From NCBI GenBank assembly GCA_910579745.1, contig CAJTVH010000002.1, positions 51,786-115,785 on the forward strand: a DNA stretch of 64,000 nucleotides. The letters are read 5' to 3'. This DNA is from an uncultured Clostridia bacterium. Lineage in GTDB: Bacteria; Bacillota; Clostridia; Lachnospirales; CAG-274. Positions within the stretch are counted from its first letter, which is position 1. Every line of letters begins with the position of its first letter. Below are positions 8,923 through 18,086 of this stretch, piece by piece. The position numbers and the translations under genes were made by a program. The notes under the pieces were generated by a model, which saw only the letters and a program-made list of their open reading frames with translations, did not search any database and had not been told where the DNA came from.

Positions 8923-9345
8923 TAACATTATTATCTTTTAGAATAGTATCATATGTTTTTTGAAAAATTGAAGGAAAAGCTGAATTTGATTTTCCAAGAT
9001 AGCGAAACTTATGAATAACTAAAAGTAGTTTTTTGTTTTTAGACTTTTCTAAAACCACTTCGGATAATATCTCACAATTATTTACTTTAGAATTTTTTAA
9101 TAATTTCTTTTAACAAAAATCAGAAATAATATCTTTAAATGTGTTTTTGGTTTGAGTTTTACTTTCATCTATCGTTAAAAAATATAAAGTATTTTTATCT
9201 TTCATAAAAATTTTTGCATAATTCCGTTTTATCAATTCTTCTTTGTCCATAAAGGATGACAAATGAAAAACTATTTCTTAAATATTTATCATTTAAAAAT
9301 TTTATTTCTTTTTCCTTGTTTATAAATTTTTTTATAAAATCACAC
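8921..9345 (-). pseudogene. Remnant of an archaeal-type (DUF234-like) AAA ATPase gene
   Basis: Minus-strand frames read KFINKEKEIKFLNDKYL and FVILYGQRRIDKTELCKNF. The latter corresponds to the Walker A segment YGRRRVGKTEL of this family, but with Gly changed to Asp. After a frameshift come TLYFLTIDESKTQTKN and, after a stop, VIHKFRYLGKSNSAFPSIFQ in place of the usual VIDEFQYL Walker B. The frame breaks three times and stops at the junction with the IS5 remnant near 8921, so the C-terminal half is gone. Function lost. Confidence 0.75.
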
Positions 9346-9470
9346 TTCCGCAAATATTATTTTGTAAACTATATAAACATCGAAAAATTTTTTTACTTTT
9401 ATCACCTCATTGTATATCAATAGTGTATAGATTTATTTTTTCATAAAAAGCTTGATTTTTATTTATTTCT

Positions 9471-9636
9471 TAGAGTGTATCTGAAAACTAAAATACGCGC
9501 GAAAAACTATAAAAAATAAAACGAAACAGAAAGGCTTTTCTGTTTAATTGAACTGTTTTCGTTTATTTTCTAATAATTTTGTGGATATTTCGTGTATATA
9601 ACTGATAGCTTATGATAGGTTTTCAGATACGCCCTA
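9471..9636. repeat. MITE-like repeat A, copy 2
   Basis: Same orientation as the copy at 6291 and nearly identical through the internal palindrome (AGAAAGGCTTTTCTGTTT). Outer edges are TAGAGTGTATCTGAAAAC and its inverted partner ending GCCCTA, again flanked by TA. Confidence 0.85.
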
Positions 9637-9801
9637 GCGATAGCAAGACAAATTTAACTTACTTTTGTTTTACCATAAATAAAAATATTTTGATAAAATA
9701 TTTTAACTCTTTATCTGTTATAGACTTTATAATAACAAAATACTTCAAGACAAAATAATAATTTTATGATAAAATAAAAAATAAAAAGGAGAAAAATAAT
9801 T

Positions 9802-10872
9802 ATGAAATCAAAGAGAAGCTTGATAAAATTTAGCTGCGCTATTTTTATGGCTATTATATTAATAGGATGCGAGGAAACAGATACAGTAAAGCAAGAAGAA
9901 GCTCAAACAGTAACAACCTCAAGTAATTCAGAGATTTTTGAAAGCCATGAAACAGGATTGATTTTTCATATTCCAAAAGAGTATCAAGAAAAAGGTATTA
10001 AAATTGAAGGACCTGATATTGATGAAAAAGGTCATGACTTTATTAGAATCAACTATTATTATAAACCAATTATTGATAAACTTATTGATGATATGCTGGC
10101 ACTTTCACCGGAAGAACGTACCAAACAGGCGCAACAGGAATTTTATGAAAATATGTATAAACACAGCAAGTGTTTAATGGATATTACTTTAATAAAAGAA
10201 GAGGAATATAACTCTTCTATAAAAGACGGAAAGAAACATAATGAATTATCTTATTGGAATAACGCGGAAAAATTCGGTACAAACGACGGCTATGTTTATC
10301 TTATCGCAATTCCTGAAAATGATACGGATGGTATGGAAGCGGAAGAAAAAGCTCAGTATGAGGAATGCCACGACTATATGAAAACAGCAAAAGAAAATAT
10401 AGAATTTACAGAAATAAATGAGTTGGGAAAAATGCCGAGGCAAATGCCAAAGTTTACAGCAAAGGATTTAAAAGGAAACACTGTAACTGAAAATATTTTC
10501 ACTGAAAAAGATTTAACGGTTGTAAATATATGGGGAACATTCTGTAATCCCTGCGTAGAGGAAATGCCGGAGCTTGGGGAATGGGCAAAAATTATGCCAG
10601 AAAATGCTCAGTTAATTGGTATCATTTCTGACATTGAGAGCGAAAATGATAATATTCATTATGATTTAGCGGTGAAAATTATGGAAAAATCCAAAGCGGA
10701 TTTTACTCAGATTATAGCTAATAAAGATTTTGAAAGTGTTATGAGTTGGGTTACCGGAGTACCTACTACGCTATTTGTAGATAAGAGCGGAAAGATTATA
10801 GGAAAACCGATTGTAGGCGCTGATGTAGACGGTTATAAAAAGTTTGTGGAGGATTATTTAAATGGAAAATAA
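9802..10872 (+). CDS. TlpA-like thioredoxin-fold lipoprotein
   Basis: A 356-residue exported lipoprotein: signal peptide with lipobox LIGC (Cys about 23), an unassigned middle region (about 45-205), and a C-terminal redoxin domain (about 215-356) with WGTFCNPCVEEMPEL (CxxC active site) and the cis-Pro segment TGVPTTLF. Such proteins reduce or exchange disulfides outside the membrane. A strong AAGGAG site precedes ATG 9802. Its 3' end overlaps the next small gene by 11 bases, and the three genes 9802-11902 form an operon with a CXXC miniprotein and an Fe-S membrane protein that could feed electrons to the CNPC pair. The partner role is inference; the fold is clear. Confidence 0.88.
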   Translation: MKSKRSLIKFSCAIFMAIILIGCEETDTVKQEEAQTVTTSSNSEIFESHETGLIFHIPKEYQEKGIKIEGPDIDEKGHDFIRINYYYKPIIDKLIDDMLALSPEERTKQAQQEFYENMYKHSKCLMDITLIKEEEYNSSIKDGKKHNELSYWNNAEKFGTNDGYVYLIAIPENDTDGMEAEEKAQYEECHDYMKTAKENIEFTEINELGKMPRQMPKFTAKDLKGNTVTENIFTEKDLTVVNIWGTFCNPCVEEMPELGEWAKIMPENAQLIGIISDIESENDNIHYDLAVKIMEKSKADFTQIIANKDFESVMSWVTGVPTTLFVDKSGKIIGKPIVGADVDGYKKFVEDYLNGK

Positions 10873-11008
10873 AAAAAAGAACATATTTAAGACCGCTGTT
10901 ATTTTAGTGTCCGGAATTTTCATTTTGTATGGCTTTATGAGAGGCGAGGCGGAAGTCGTATTCAGTAAAGCGGTAAATATTTGTTTGGAATGTATTGGAT
11001 TGGGGTGA
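10862..11008 (+). CDS. CD1871A-type CXXC miniprotein
   Basis: A 48-residue frame overlapping the end of the lipoprotein gene. The product has a basic start (MENKKKNIFK), one transmembrane helix (about 11-25), then GEAEVVFSKAVNICLECIGLG ending in a CLEC pair. This is the layout of the small CD1871A family CXXC proteins, which sit between TlpA-like and 4Fe-4S membrane proteins in Clostridia. Its stop is directly followed by the start region of the next gene, implying coupling. Likely a membrane-bound thiol relay between the two larger proteins; no biochemical role is known to me. Confidence 0.8.
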   Translation: MENKKKNIFKTAVILVSGIFILYGFMRGEAEVVFSKAVNICLECIGLG

Positions 11009-11014
11009 TTGAAA

Positions 11015-11902
11015 TTGAGACTAAAATATTCTTTGAAAAGGAAGTTATTTCAAATAATCGCCTTTGGATATTCTAATCCATATTTGATGAATTTTAGCGG
11101 AGGAAAAATATTTGGTGGAAAATGGAAACAGTTTTGCAATCCGGGATTAAATTGTTATTCATGTCCTGCTGCCAGTTTCGCTTGTCCAATAGGAGCGCTT
11201 CAGTCTGTAAACGGTTCTATGAATTTTAGTTTTAGTTTTTATGTGGTTGGTTTTTTGCTTGCGTTTGGAGTATTAATAGGGAGATTTATATGTGGTTGGA
11301 TTTGTCCTTTCGGATTATTTCAAGAATTAATAAATAAAATTCCAGCACCTAAGTTAAAACTGCCCCCAATTTTTATATATGTAAAATATATAATTCTTAT
11401 AATTTTTGTTATTTTATTGCCAATTATAGCGACTAATTATATGGGAATGGGTAAGCCTACCTTCTGTCAACTTATTTGTCCCGCGGGAACTCTAGAGGGG
11501 GGAATTCCGTTGCTTAGTACTCACCCTGAGCTAAGGCAAACAATAGGCTGGCTTTTTTCTTTAAAAATGTTTATATTAATTGCTACAATTTTAGGATGTA
11601 TACTAATATATCGTTTTTTCTGCCGAACACTTTGTCCGTTGGGCGCTATTTACGGACTAATGAATAAAATAAGTATTTATCATTTAGAAATTAATAAACA
11701 TAAATGTGTCAACTGCGGAAAATGTAAAAATATTTGTAAAATGGAAGTGGATCCTGTAAAGGCGCCAAATTCTATGGAATGTATTCGTTGCGGCGAATGT
11801 GCAAAAACTTGTTCTAAAAACGCGATTTATTTAGGATTTAAAACCCAAACACCTTCTTTATCAGAAAATATGTATGAAAATAAAAATCAAAATTTATCTT
11901 AA
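11015..11902 (+). CDS. NapH/YccM-like 4Fe-4S membrane protein
   Basis: A 295-residue polytopic protein (about five membrane helices) with cysteine clusters CNPGLNCYSCPAASFACPIG near the start, then CGWICPFGLFQE, CQLICPAGTLEGG and CRTLCPLGAIYG. Two ferredoxin-type 4Fe-4S motifs follow at the C terminus (CVNCGKCKNICK and CIRCGECAKTCSK). The repeated CxxxCP pattern is that of polyferredoxin membrane proteins that pass electrons across or along the membrane. TTG at 11015 is preferred over TTG at 11009 because GGGGTGA at 11002-11008 then has normal spacing. With the TlpA-like lipoprotein it probably forms an electron path to extracytoplasmic disulfides. Confidence 0.85.
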   Translation: MRLKYSLKRKLFQIIAFGYSNPYLMNFSGGKIFGGKWKQFCNPGLNCYSCPAASFACPIGALQSVNGSMNFSFSFYVVGFLLAFGVLIGRFICGWICPFGLFQELINKIPAPKLKLPPIFIYVKYIILIIFVILLPIIATNYMGMGKPTFCQLICPAGTLEGGIPLLSTHPELRQTIGWLFSLKMFILIATILGCILIYRFFCRTLCPLGAIYGLMNKISIYHLEINKHKCVNCGKCKNICKMEVDPVKAPNSMECIRCGECAKTCSKNAIYLGFKTQTPSLSENMYENKNQNLS

Positions 11903-11980
11903 ATAAAGAAAAGCTGTATTAATATTTGTAAATATTTATAGATTACAAAACGTACTATATAATAATTTGAATTAGTCATA

Positions 11981-12143
11981 TATAGTCAAACAACTTGAAA
12001 ACGAGCAAAAGTAGGATAGCTGAAAATTATTTTCGCGAGGCGACGTAGGGAGAGCATAGTCAGCCGCCTATGCCGATCGACGGCAACGATGTAAAAGGAT
12101 TTTCAACCGCCGAACTTTCTTATTTTTGAGTTGTTTGACTATA
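11981..12143. repeat. Palindromic repeat C, copy 1
   Basis: Ends TATAGTCAAACAACTTGAAA and the inverted TTGAGTTGTTTGACTATA. Inside are AAAATTATTTTCGCG and a GC-rich core that the copy at 30999 lacks, including a CATAG...CTATG stem. Non-coding; may end the redox operon's transcript as a long hairpin. Confidence 0.7.
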
Positions 12144-12228
12144 GTTGCTATTTTAATATAAAAATTTTGTGAATTTCCATAAAACTGTTAAAATAAAATG
12201 AAAATTTTTGTTTTGCCTCCCTTATCTG

Positions 12229-15200
12229 CTATAACTCAACCATATACTCAGCAGGAGAATAATTTTCATACCATAAAAACGCTTTTACAGTATCATTTTC
12301 TTTTATATTCAAGCTTATAGGTGTGTTAAGCGTTTTATGGGGTCCAAATTCAATAAGCTCAACATTTTTCAATTTGCCATTTTCAGAACTGTATACAGCA
12401 ACGGCAAATATAGCTTTGCCATCGGTATTGTTCACCGCTGAATAATTAATTACATTGCCATTTCGTGACGGTCGAATTTCGTAGTATATTTTTTTTTCAT
12501 CCTGTAAAATATTTTTTATAAATTCCACAGTAATATTTACCGATTTCTCCGGCATTATGAATGTATATTTATTTTCACTGATTTTTGAAATATTACATTC
12601 CGGATTTATCAATATACTTTTTACTTTATACCCATTGTTTGGAAAAGTAAAAATATTAACAGTATCTCCTTTTTTTGCGGCACTTTTCTTATCTGTTTCA
12701 ACAGTAACGCTTTTTAATCCGATTTTAGACCCTTTTGCCCACATATAATATTCAGTGCCTGCTGTACCGTCAAATTCAATAGTATAAATATCCTCATTTC
12801 CCAATAGTCTCTCTTTTTCTATATATAGCTCCTCATTGTTATTATATAGGTTGAAGAGTTTATTTGTATATAAATATATTTCGGCTCTAATAGTTCCGTT
12901 ATAAGGTGTAACAATTTTAAATACAGCGCCGTTTGGTTGATTTTCCTCTGAAAAAGGAGGTGCTACTTTAGGATTTGAATTTGGGTTTTTATTTCCTTTT
13001 ACACAAATATTTTCGTTATAAGTAAATAAAGCGGTATCGTCTGAATAAGATGTAATTGTGCCATCGATGGCATTTTTGCCGTTTATATTATATACACCAG
13101 CTCCATTTATTTCATCTTTATGTTCTGACGCTTCCCATGTAATTGTTTGAGAGGCGGTTCCAATTATTTCAACACTGCCGTTTTGAATTTCATTAGAAAC
13201 CGTAATATTATAGCTGTTTGGTTTTGGCAAAGGTTCAGGAGGGTCGGGAAAAGGTTTTTCATCGTTTATACTTAATTTGAGGCTACTAAACTTGGCTTCA
13301 GCCATATATTCTTTACAAGGAATTCCCATAATTGAGTCAACCGCGAGACCTACATAAACCGTGTCAGCAAGGTTATCTATTGTTTTTGTCATAGGTTTAC
13401 GTGGATTATCTGTCCAGTTTTTCCCTGAGTCTGATACGGATAATGTAATTTCATCTCCATTTCTTCGCATACGTAAATATTTAGGTATATGATACTCATC
13501 TTTACTTGTATCATAATCGCTGTTATTAGAAATTCCGTTAAACCATGATATAACGCTTACAGAATCCGATTTGTCCCTAATTATACTTTTAACATTTTCC
13601 CCATATTTGAGCCATCCGTCTGAAAGCATTATCATACGTGATTTTGGAGTTAAATCCTCACGTAACATTATACCGGCAACCGAGCCGTTCTCAAATTTAG
13701 GTATTTGTTCAGTTTTAACGGTTATATCAAAATTACCTGTAATCTTTTTATACATAAAATCACATGAATCGGAATTAACTCCCTCTATACCTTTATCATT
13801 TTTTGTTAGCTTACCGCTTCCCATTATTGTATATATACCATTATCAAACCAAGAACCTCCGAGATTATTAAAATCACCAGAATTACCAATTTGAGTATGA
13901 ATAAATTCACCTGCCAGCTGGTTGGATTTTACATATACAATAGACGTTGGACTTTGTGTAGCTTCTCCGTTGTTGTTATATGCTCTCGCCGACAAGTAAT
14001 GAGTACCAGCTTTCAGGATTAAATTTGTATTTACATTTCCGCTGTTTACTGTTTCAATAATTTTGGCCCCATCATAAATATCTACCTTAGAAATTACCGT
14101 ATCCCCAACAGGTTCAGCGATAGCTTTGTAATTTAACGGTTCATTTTCACTGATTACCGCCCACGCGCCGTTTTCTATATTATGACCATTTACCTCTTTT
14201 GTTGACGATTGAATAGATGGTGAAAGAACTGTTATATTAGGATTAGAAGGAGCAGACTGTTCTTCCGTCCATTCATTAACATACGCTTCAATCCATGTAT
14301 AGCCTGCCCATTTTCCATTTTTTACAATGTCTGTTTCTTCAGCGTTTCCCATTTCGTTATCTTGTTTCCAGTTATTTGGAATCTCAAAAGGACGTGTTTG
14401 AGAATTTGATGTTGCCGTAAGTCCGCCTACTTCTATGCAATTATTTATAATTCTTCCGGTTTGATTTTTAACGTCGGATATAATCCTTGCGTCGATAGCG
14501 TCACGTTTTGGTAATGTAGCCCCTACATTGGTCAAAACGGTATTATAAGTGTCGGCGACGGTCTGAAGCTGTGATAAATTATAATCTCCCGAATTATCAG
14601 CCATATTTATAAACGAATCACTTTTATCAGCCAAATTTGGATTATTTACACCTTTCCAGTTATTATTTGTTATTAAATCACTTTCGTACACATAATTCCC
14701 ATTTATATAAAACAAAGACTTGCTTTCATTAGGATAGGCGTTTGAAACGTCAAATATTCTTGACCGTAAGTTTTTAGATGTTCCGGGTCCATACTTATAA
14801 TAATTATTTACAATATTTACTTCCGATGGTGTTTTTGTCTTATTGTTATATGAATACGGTTCAGCGCCGTATACCGAATTTGTTTGACCCCAGTTATATA
14901 TAACATTATTACATATATCGGTTTTTTTTATTTCTCTGTCAAGACGAGGTGAACGGCTGTCGTGGTGAGCGAGGAGATTATGGTGCCATGACGACATATC
15001 GGCTCCAAATATACCTCCATAACCGTGAGCGCCTTTAAAGTGGCTTGACATACGCAGACTCTCAGAGGAAATAGTATATTGAACGGTATTATGAGAGCCA
15101 GGCGGCGCGAGTTCACTTGTACCTCCATATAAAGTTAAAGTTTCATCAACACTCCAGCTTGTACTGCAATGATCAATTATTACGTTATTTGTCCATCTTC

Positions 15201-15648
15201 CCCCCATACCGTCAGGCTCGCCTCCGTTTTTGTCTGTAGGACGTACCCTAAGATAACGTATTATTAAATTTTTTCGTCCCTCAAAAATAAAATCTCCGCC
15301 TGTAATCGTTATTCCATCCCCAGGCGCTGTTTGCCCGAGAATTGTAAGATTATCACCAAGTACTATAAGCTTTTTATTCAAATTAATTGTTCCGCTTACA
15401 TCAAATACAATAATTCTCCCTGATTTAGAAACGGCGTCTCTTAACGAACCGCTTCCGGAATCATTGAGGTTTGTTACATGATATACTGAAATATTAGTTC
15501 CACCTCTCGCACCGGGTGAATATTTACCGCCTCCCTCCGCGCCAGGAAAAGCAAGCTGATTGTTTGAACCGTAACATACGATAATTGTTGAAAATAACAT
15601 CATAAAGACAGTAAAAATTATAATATTTAATGACACTATTCTTTTCAT
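12229..15648 (-). CDS. Secreted multidomain pectate-lyase-like protein
   Basis: A 1139-residue exported protein. An N-terminal signal peptide (about 1-28) leads into a parallel beta-helix lyase domain (about 30-420) with LAFPGAEGGGKYSPGARGG, VYHVTNLNDSGSGSLRDAV and VIIDHCSTSWSVDE, the pattern of family 1 polysaccharide lyases. A middle beta-rich module (about 580-800, FNNLGGSWFDNGIYTI) resembles concanavalin-like carbohydrate-binding regions. The C-terminal part includes a module with GYKVKSI...YTFIMPEKSVNITVEF, as in bacterial surface repeats. Likely cleaves pectin or related polysaccharide outside the cell. It stands alone, with no transporter or sugar-acid genes nearby, and has no LPXTG anchor. 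Exact substrate uncertain. Confidence 0.82.
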   Translation of the reverse strand: MKRIVSLNIIIFTVFMMLFSTIIVCYGSNNQLAFPGAEGGGKYSPGARGGTNISVYHVTNLNDSGSGSLRDAVSKSGRIIVFDVSGTINLNKKLIVLGDNLTILGQTAPGDGITITGGDFIFEGRKNLIIRYLRVRPTDKNGGEPDGMGGRWTNNVIIDHCSTSWSVDETLTLYGGTSELAPPGSHNTVQYTISSESLRMSSHFKGAHGYGGIFGADMSSWHHNLLAHHDSRSPRLDREIKKTDICNNVIYNWGQTNSVYGAEPYSYNNKTKTPSEVNIVNNYYKYGPGTSKNLRSRIFDVSNAYPNESKSLFYINGNYVYESDLITNNNWKGVNNPNLADKSDSFINMADNSGDYNLSQLQTVADTYNTVLTNVGATLPKRDAIDARIISDVKNQTGRIINNCIEVGGLTATSNSQTRPFEIPNNWKQDNEMGNAEETDIVKNGKWAGYTWIEAYVNEWTEEQSAPSNPNITVLSPSIQSSTKEVNGHNIENGAWAVISENEPLNYKAIAEPVGDTVISKVDIYDGAKIIETVNSGNVNTNLILKAGTHYLSARAYNNNGEATQSPTSIVYVKSNQLAGEFIHTQIGNSGDFNNLGGSWFDNGIYTIMGSGKLTKNDKGIEGVNSDSCDFMYKKITGNFDITVKTEQIPKFENGSVAGIMLREDLTPKSRMIMLSDGWLKYGENVKSIIRDKSDSVSVISWFNGISNNSDYDTSKDEYHIPKYLRMRRNGDEITLSVSDSGKNWTDNPRKPMTKTIDNLADTVYVGLAVDSIMGIPCKEYMAEAKFSSLKLSINDEKPFPDPPEPLPKPNSYNITVSNEIQNGSVEIIGTASQTITWEASEHKDEINGAGVYNINGKNAIDGTITSYSDDTALFTYNENICVKGNKNPNSNPKVAPPFSEENQPNGAVFKIVTPYNGTIRAEIYLYTNKLFNLYNNNEELYIEKERLLGNEDIYTIEFDGTAGTEYYMWAKGSKIGLKSVTVETDKKSAAKKGDTVNIFTFPNNGYKVKSILINPECNISKISENKYTFIMPEKSVNITVEFIKNILQDEKKIYYEIRPSRNGNVINYSAVNNTDGKAIFAVAVYSSENGKLKNVELIEFGPHKTLNTPISLNIKENDTVKAFLWYENYSPAEYMVEL

Positions 15649-15859
15649 AATGTATTTCCTCCTTAATATAAAACGTTTTAAAAAAGGCCTAATTTAAACT
15701 TTAAAACGAAAAGTTTCTCTTTATCGAAAAAAAGGCGAATAGATTTTAAATTATGTATATTTTAGTTTTTATAGAGAACCGCTGTAATTTTATAATTGTT
15801 ATAAATTAATTTTACCAGAATTTTAAAATTCTCTCAAGTTAAAAAATTGTACAACATCA

Positions 15860-15900
15860 AAAATTTGTAGTATTACATTAATTGTAACACTACAAATTTT
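15860..15900. promoter_or_regulatory. 41-bp near-perfect inverted repeat
   Basis: Two 18-base arms (AAAATTTGTAGTATTACA and TGTAACACTACAAATTTT) with one mismatch around a 5-base centre. It lies 24 bases upstream of the -35 box of the response regulator promoter and about 210 bases from the pectate-lyase start. It could be an operator or a terminator stem; no T-tract follows on the plus strand. Confidence 0.55.
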
Positions 15901-15923
15901 AACAATAAAAAAACTGTCTGCCC

Positions 15924-15952
15924 TTGACAATAATAAAAAAAACTGATATGAT
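15924..15952 (+). promoter_or_regulatory. Sigma-A type promoter of the HD-GYP regulator gene
   Basis: TTGACA (15924-15929), 17-base spacer, TATGAT (15947-15952), matching the vegetative consensus in all but one position. The leader to the start codon is about 140 bases. Confidence 0.75.
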
Positions 15953-16100
15953 AAAAGGGATAATATAAAAGTCATTAAAGAAATGATATATTGTTTTCTG
16001 TCTTTAAATACATAGTGAATATTTTACTATTGGGACGACAGTATATAAATAATTTTTTAATGGTTTTGTTTTATAGTTTATTAAGGAGATGAATCGCTAT

Positions 16101-17240
16101 ATGGACAAAGATATAATGATTATAGTGGATGATCAAGAAATTAACCGAGATTTGCTTAAAGAAATTTTTAATGACAGTTTTAAAATTTTAACCGCTGAGA
16201 ACGGGCAAGAGGGGATTAATTTAATCAACAGAAACAAAAGTCGTATAGCTGCTGTACTTTCTGACCTTATTATGCCTGATGTTGACGGATTTGATTTGCT
16301 TAATTGGATGAATAAGAATAATCTGATTAATTCCATTCCTGTTTTCGTTATAACAAGCGCCGATGATTTTGATATGTTAAATGATTGCTATAAATTTGGT
16401 GTGGTTGATACAATAGCAAAGCCTTTTATGCCTGAGTTTCTTAAAAAAAGGATTCAAAATGTTATTGAGCTTTATAAAATGCGCTCTAAGCTTGCGGATA
16501 TAGTTGTTAATCAGGAAAAAGAATTGATTAGTCAGGCGAAACGACTCAAAGAACAAGACGCTAAGCTTTTAAATATGAACAGGTCTATTGTTGATATGCT
16601 TGCTACGGTTATTGAGTTTCGCGACTGTGAGTCAGGTGAGCATGTAAAGAGAATAAGAACTCTTACGGTGCTTATCCTTTGCGAGTACATAAAAAGTCAT
16701 CCCGATTGCGGGATAACTATTGCGGATCTTTTAAATATCGCCGATGCCTCTGTTTTACACGATGTTGGCAAAGTAGCTATTCCGGACACAATATTATGCA
16801 AACCGGGAAAGCTTACAAAAGAAGAATTTGAAATTATGAAAACCCATACTCTTGAAGGGTGCGGAATGCTTGAGAATATACCGCAGATTTTTGATTCAGA
16901 GTTATACAGTTATTGTTATGATATTTGCAGGCATCATCATGAACGTTGGGATGGCAAAGGTTATCCTGATGGTCTTAAGGGTGATGAGATTTCAATTTGG
17001 GCGCAGGTGGTTTCTATCGCCGATGTTTATGACGCTTTAGTAAGTAAACGTGTATATAAAGACGCTTACGCTCCGAAAAAAACTCTTGAGATGATTTTTG
17101 GCGGTGAGTGCGGAGAATTTAATCCTGAGCTTCTTGATTGTTTTAAAGCTATTTGTGATACTGTGGAAAGTTTCTATAATGGAATGGAAATTGACCTTAT
17201 GCAAGTTGCTTATGATTGTTATAAAAATATTCAAAATTAA
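16101..17240 (+). CDS. Response regulator with HD-GYP domain
   Basis: The 379-residue protein joins an N-terminal receiver domain (about 3-125; acidic DD pair, phospho-acceptor Asp near 54 in LSDLIMPDVDGF, Lys in IAKPF) through a helical linker to an HD-GYP domain (about 170-370) with HDVGKVAIPDTILCKPG and HHERWDGKGYPDGL. HD-GYP proteins usually hydrolyse cyclic di-GMP, so phosphorylation may tune second-messenger levels. ATG 16101 is favoured over ATG 16089, which directly abuts the AAGGAG site. The HPt gene 27 bases downstream suggests a multistep phosphorelay whose hybrid kinase is elsewhere. Confidence 0.88.
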   Translation: MDKDIMIIVDDQEINRDLLKEIFNDSFKILTAENGQEGINLINRNKSRIAAVLSDLIMPDVDGFDLLNWMNKNNLINSIPVFVITSADDFDMLNDCYKFGVVDTIAKPFMPEFLKKRIQNVIELYKMRSKLADIVVNQEKELISQAKRLKEQDAKLLNMNRSIVDMLATVIEFRDCESGEHVKRIRTLTVLILCEYIKSHPDCGITIADLLNIADASVLHDVGKVAIPDTILCKPGKLTKEEFEIMKTHTLEGCGMLENIPQIFDSELYSYCYDICRHHHERWDGKGYPDGLKGDEISIWAQVVSIADVYDALVSKRVYKDAYAPKKTLEMIFGGECGEFNPELLDCFKAICDTVESFYNGMEIDLMQVAYDCYKNIQN

Positions 17241-17267
17241 ATATTTATTTAAGAAAGGATAGGTTTT

Positions 17268-17612
17268 ATGCTTGAAGAAATAAAAGCTCTTGGCGCTAAT
17301 ATAGACGAGGGACTTAAACGTTTTATGAATAATTCAGCATTGTATGAGAGATGTCTTAAAAAATATATCGCTCAGGCTGAAAAATGCAATATGCTTGATG
17401 AGATACAGAGTGGTGATTTTGAGAGCGCCGCTAGGAGCGCTCATACTATGAAAGGGGTAGCGAGTAATCTTTCCCTTACGCCTCTTTATGAGTTGTATGC
17501 GGAGGTTGTTTTGCGTATTCGTGAAAATAATACAGAGGGATTAGAGGAAATCGCGGAAAAATGTATAAAAATTGAAAAAGAGTTCTGTGATGTAATAAGT
17601 AAGTATCAGTAA
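17268..17612 (+). CDS. HPt phosphotransfer protein
   Basis: A 114-residue all-helical protein with the HPt motif SAHTMKGVASNLS (phospho-His near residue 58), the form that relays phosphate between a hybrid kinase receiver and a final response regulator. AGAAAGGA precedes ATG 17268. It is cotranscribed with the HD-GYP regulator, which is the obvious partner, and a terminator follows within 30 bases of its stop, closing a two-gene operon. Confidence 0.85.
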   Translation: MLEEIKALGANIDEGLKRFMNNSALYERCLKKYIAQAEKCNMLDEIQSGDFESAARSAHTMKGVASNLSLTPLYELYAEVVLRIRENNTEGLEEIAEKCIKIEKEFCDVISKYQ

Positions 17613-17636
17613 TTATGTAAACTAAAAATTTAATTT

Positions 17637-17688
17637 AAAACGGATTATTTAGTAGGATTATGTTAATCTTTTAAATAGTCCGTTTTTT
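17637..17688 (+). terminator. Terminator after the HPt gene
   Basis: AAAACGGATTATTTA pairs with TAAATAGTCCGTTTT (one mismatch or bulge) across a roughly 20-base loop and is followed by a T run ending near 17688. Confidence 0.75.
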
Positions 17689-17756
17689 ATGCGCCTTTAT
17701 GTAAATGGAAAATAAATAAAAGTTTTATATCTAAGAATATAAAATTTATATAGGGG

Positions 17757-18066
17757 TTAATTAAATATTTTTTGCTTTATATTCTTTGCCCCATGTGGAA
17801 TGGAGTCAAGTATGAGTTTTAGACTATAACCTATTTTAGTCAATGTATATTCTGCCCTTGGGTATATTTCATTAAAAAACTTGCGTATTAAAAATCCGTT
17901 TTCTTCTGTAAAACTAAATTATATGTTAATACTTTTTGAGAAATATTTCCTACAGATTTTTTTTATTCGCTGAAATGTTTTGCGCTCTTCAACAAATCAC
18001 GTAATATAAGTACTTTTCAACAATTGGATATAAGTGTTAATGTAGTTTTAACAGGACAACCTGACA
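17757..18066 (-). pseudogene. Dead HxlR-family regulator gene
   Basis: On the minus strand one frame reads CPVKTTLTLISNC, stop, KVLILRDLLKSAKHFSE, stop, KKSVGNISQKVLT. This matches HxlR regulators (CPV..TLDLIGGKWK.LILRDLL..PKRFSELRRSI.GISQKVLT), with the Trp codon turned into TGA and an acidic/Leu position into TAA. After a frameshift the end reads NEIYPRAEYTLTKIGYSLKLILD, the expected winged-helix C terminus. The two point stops in otherwise well-kept sequence suggest recent loss. A MITE A copy lies 20 bases beyond its 5' end. Confidence 0.82.
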
Positions 18067-18086
18067 ATTTTTTTCTCATGTTATTT

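Larger units (their letters stand above)
15649..16088. other. Divergent intergenic region with palindrome and promoter
   Basis: Between the pectate-lyase gene (minus) and the response regulator gene (plus). It holds a 41-bp inverted repeat and a consensus promoter, both listed separately; the remaining bases are AT-rich with no other clear signal. Confidence 0.5.

Noticed and set aside
13571..13894. 107-codon plus-strand frame inside the pectate-lyase gene
   Set aside because: Antisense shadow of a gene with clear domains; no start signal.
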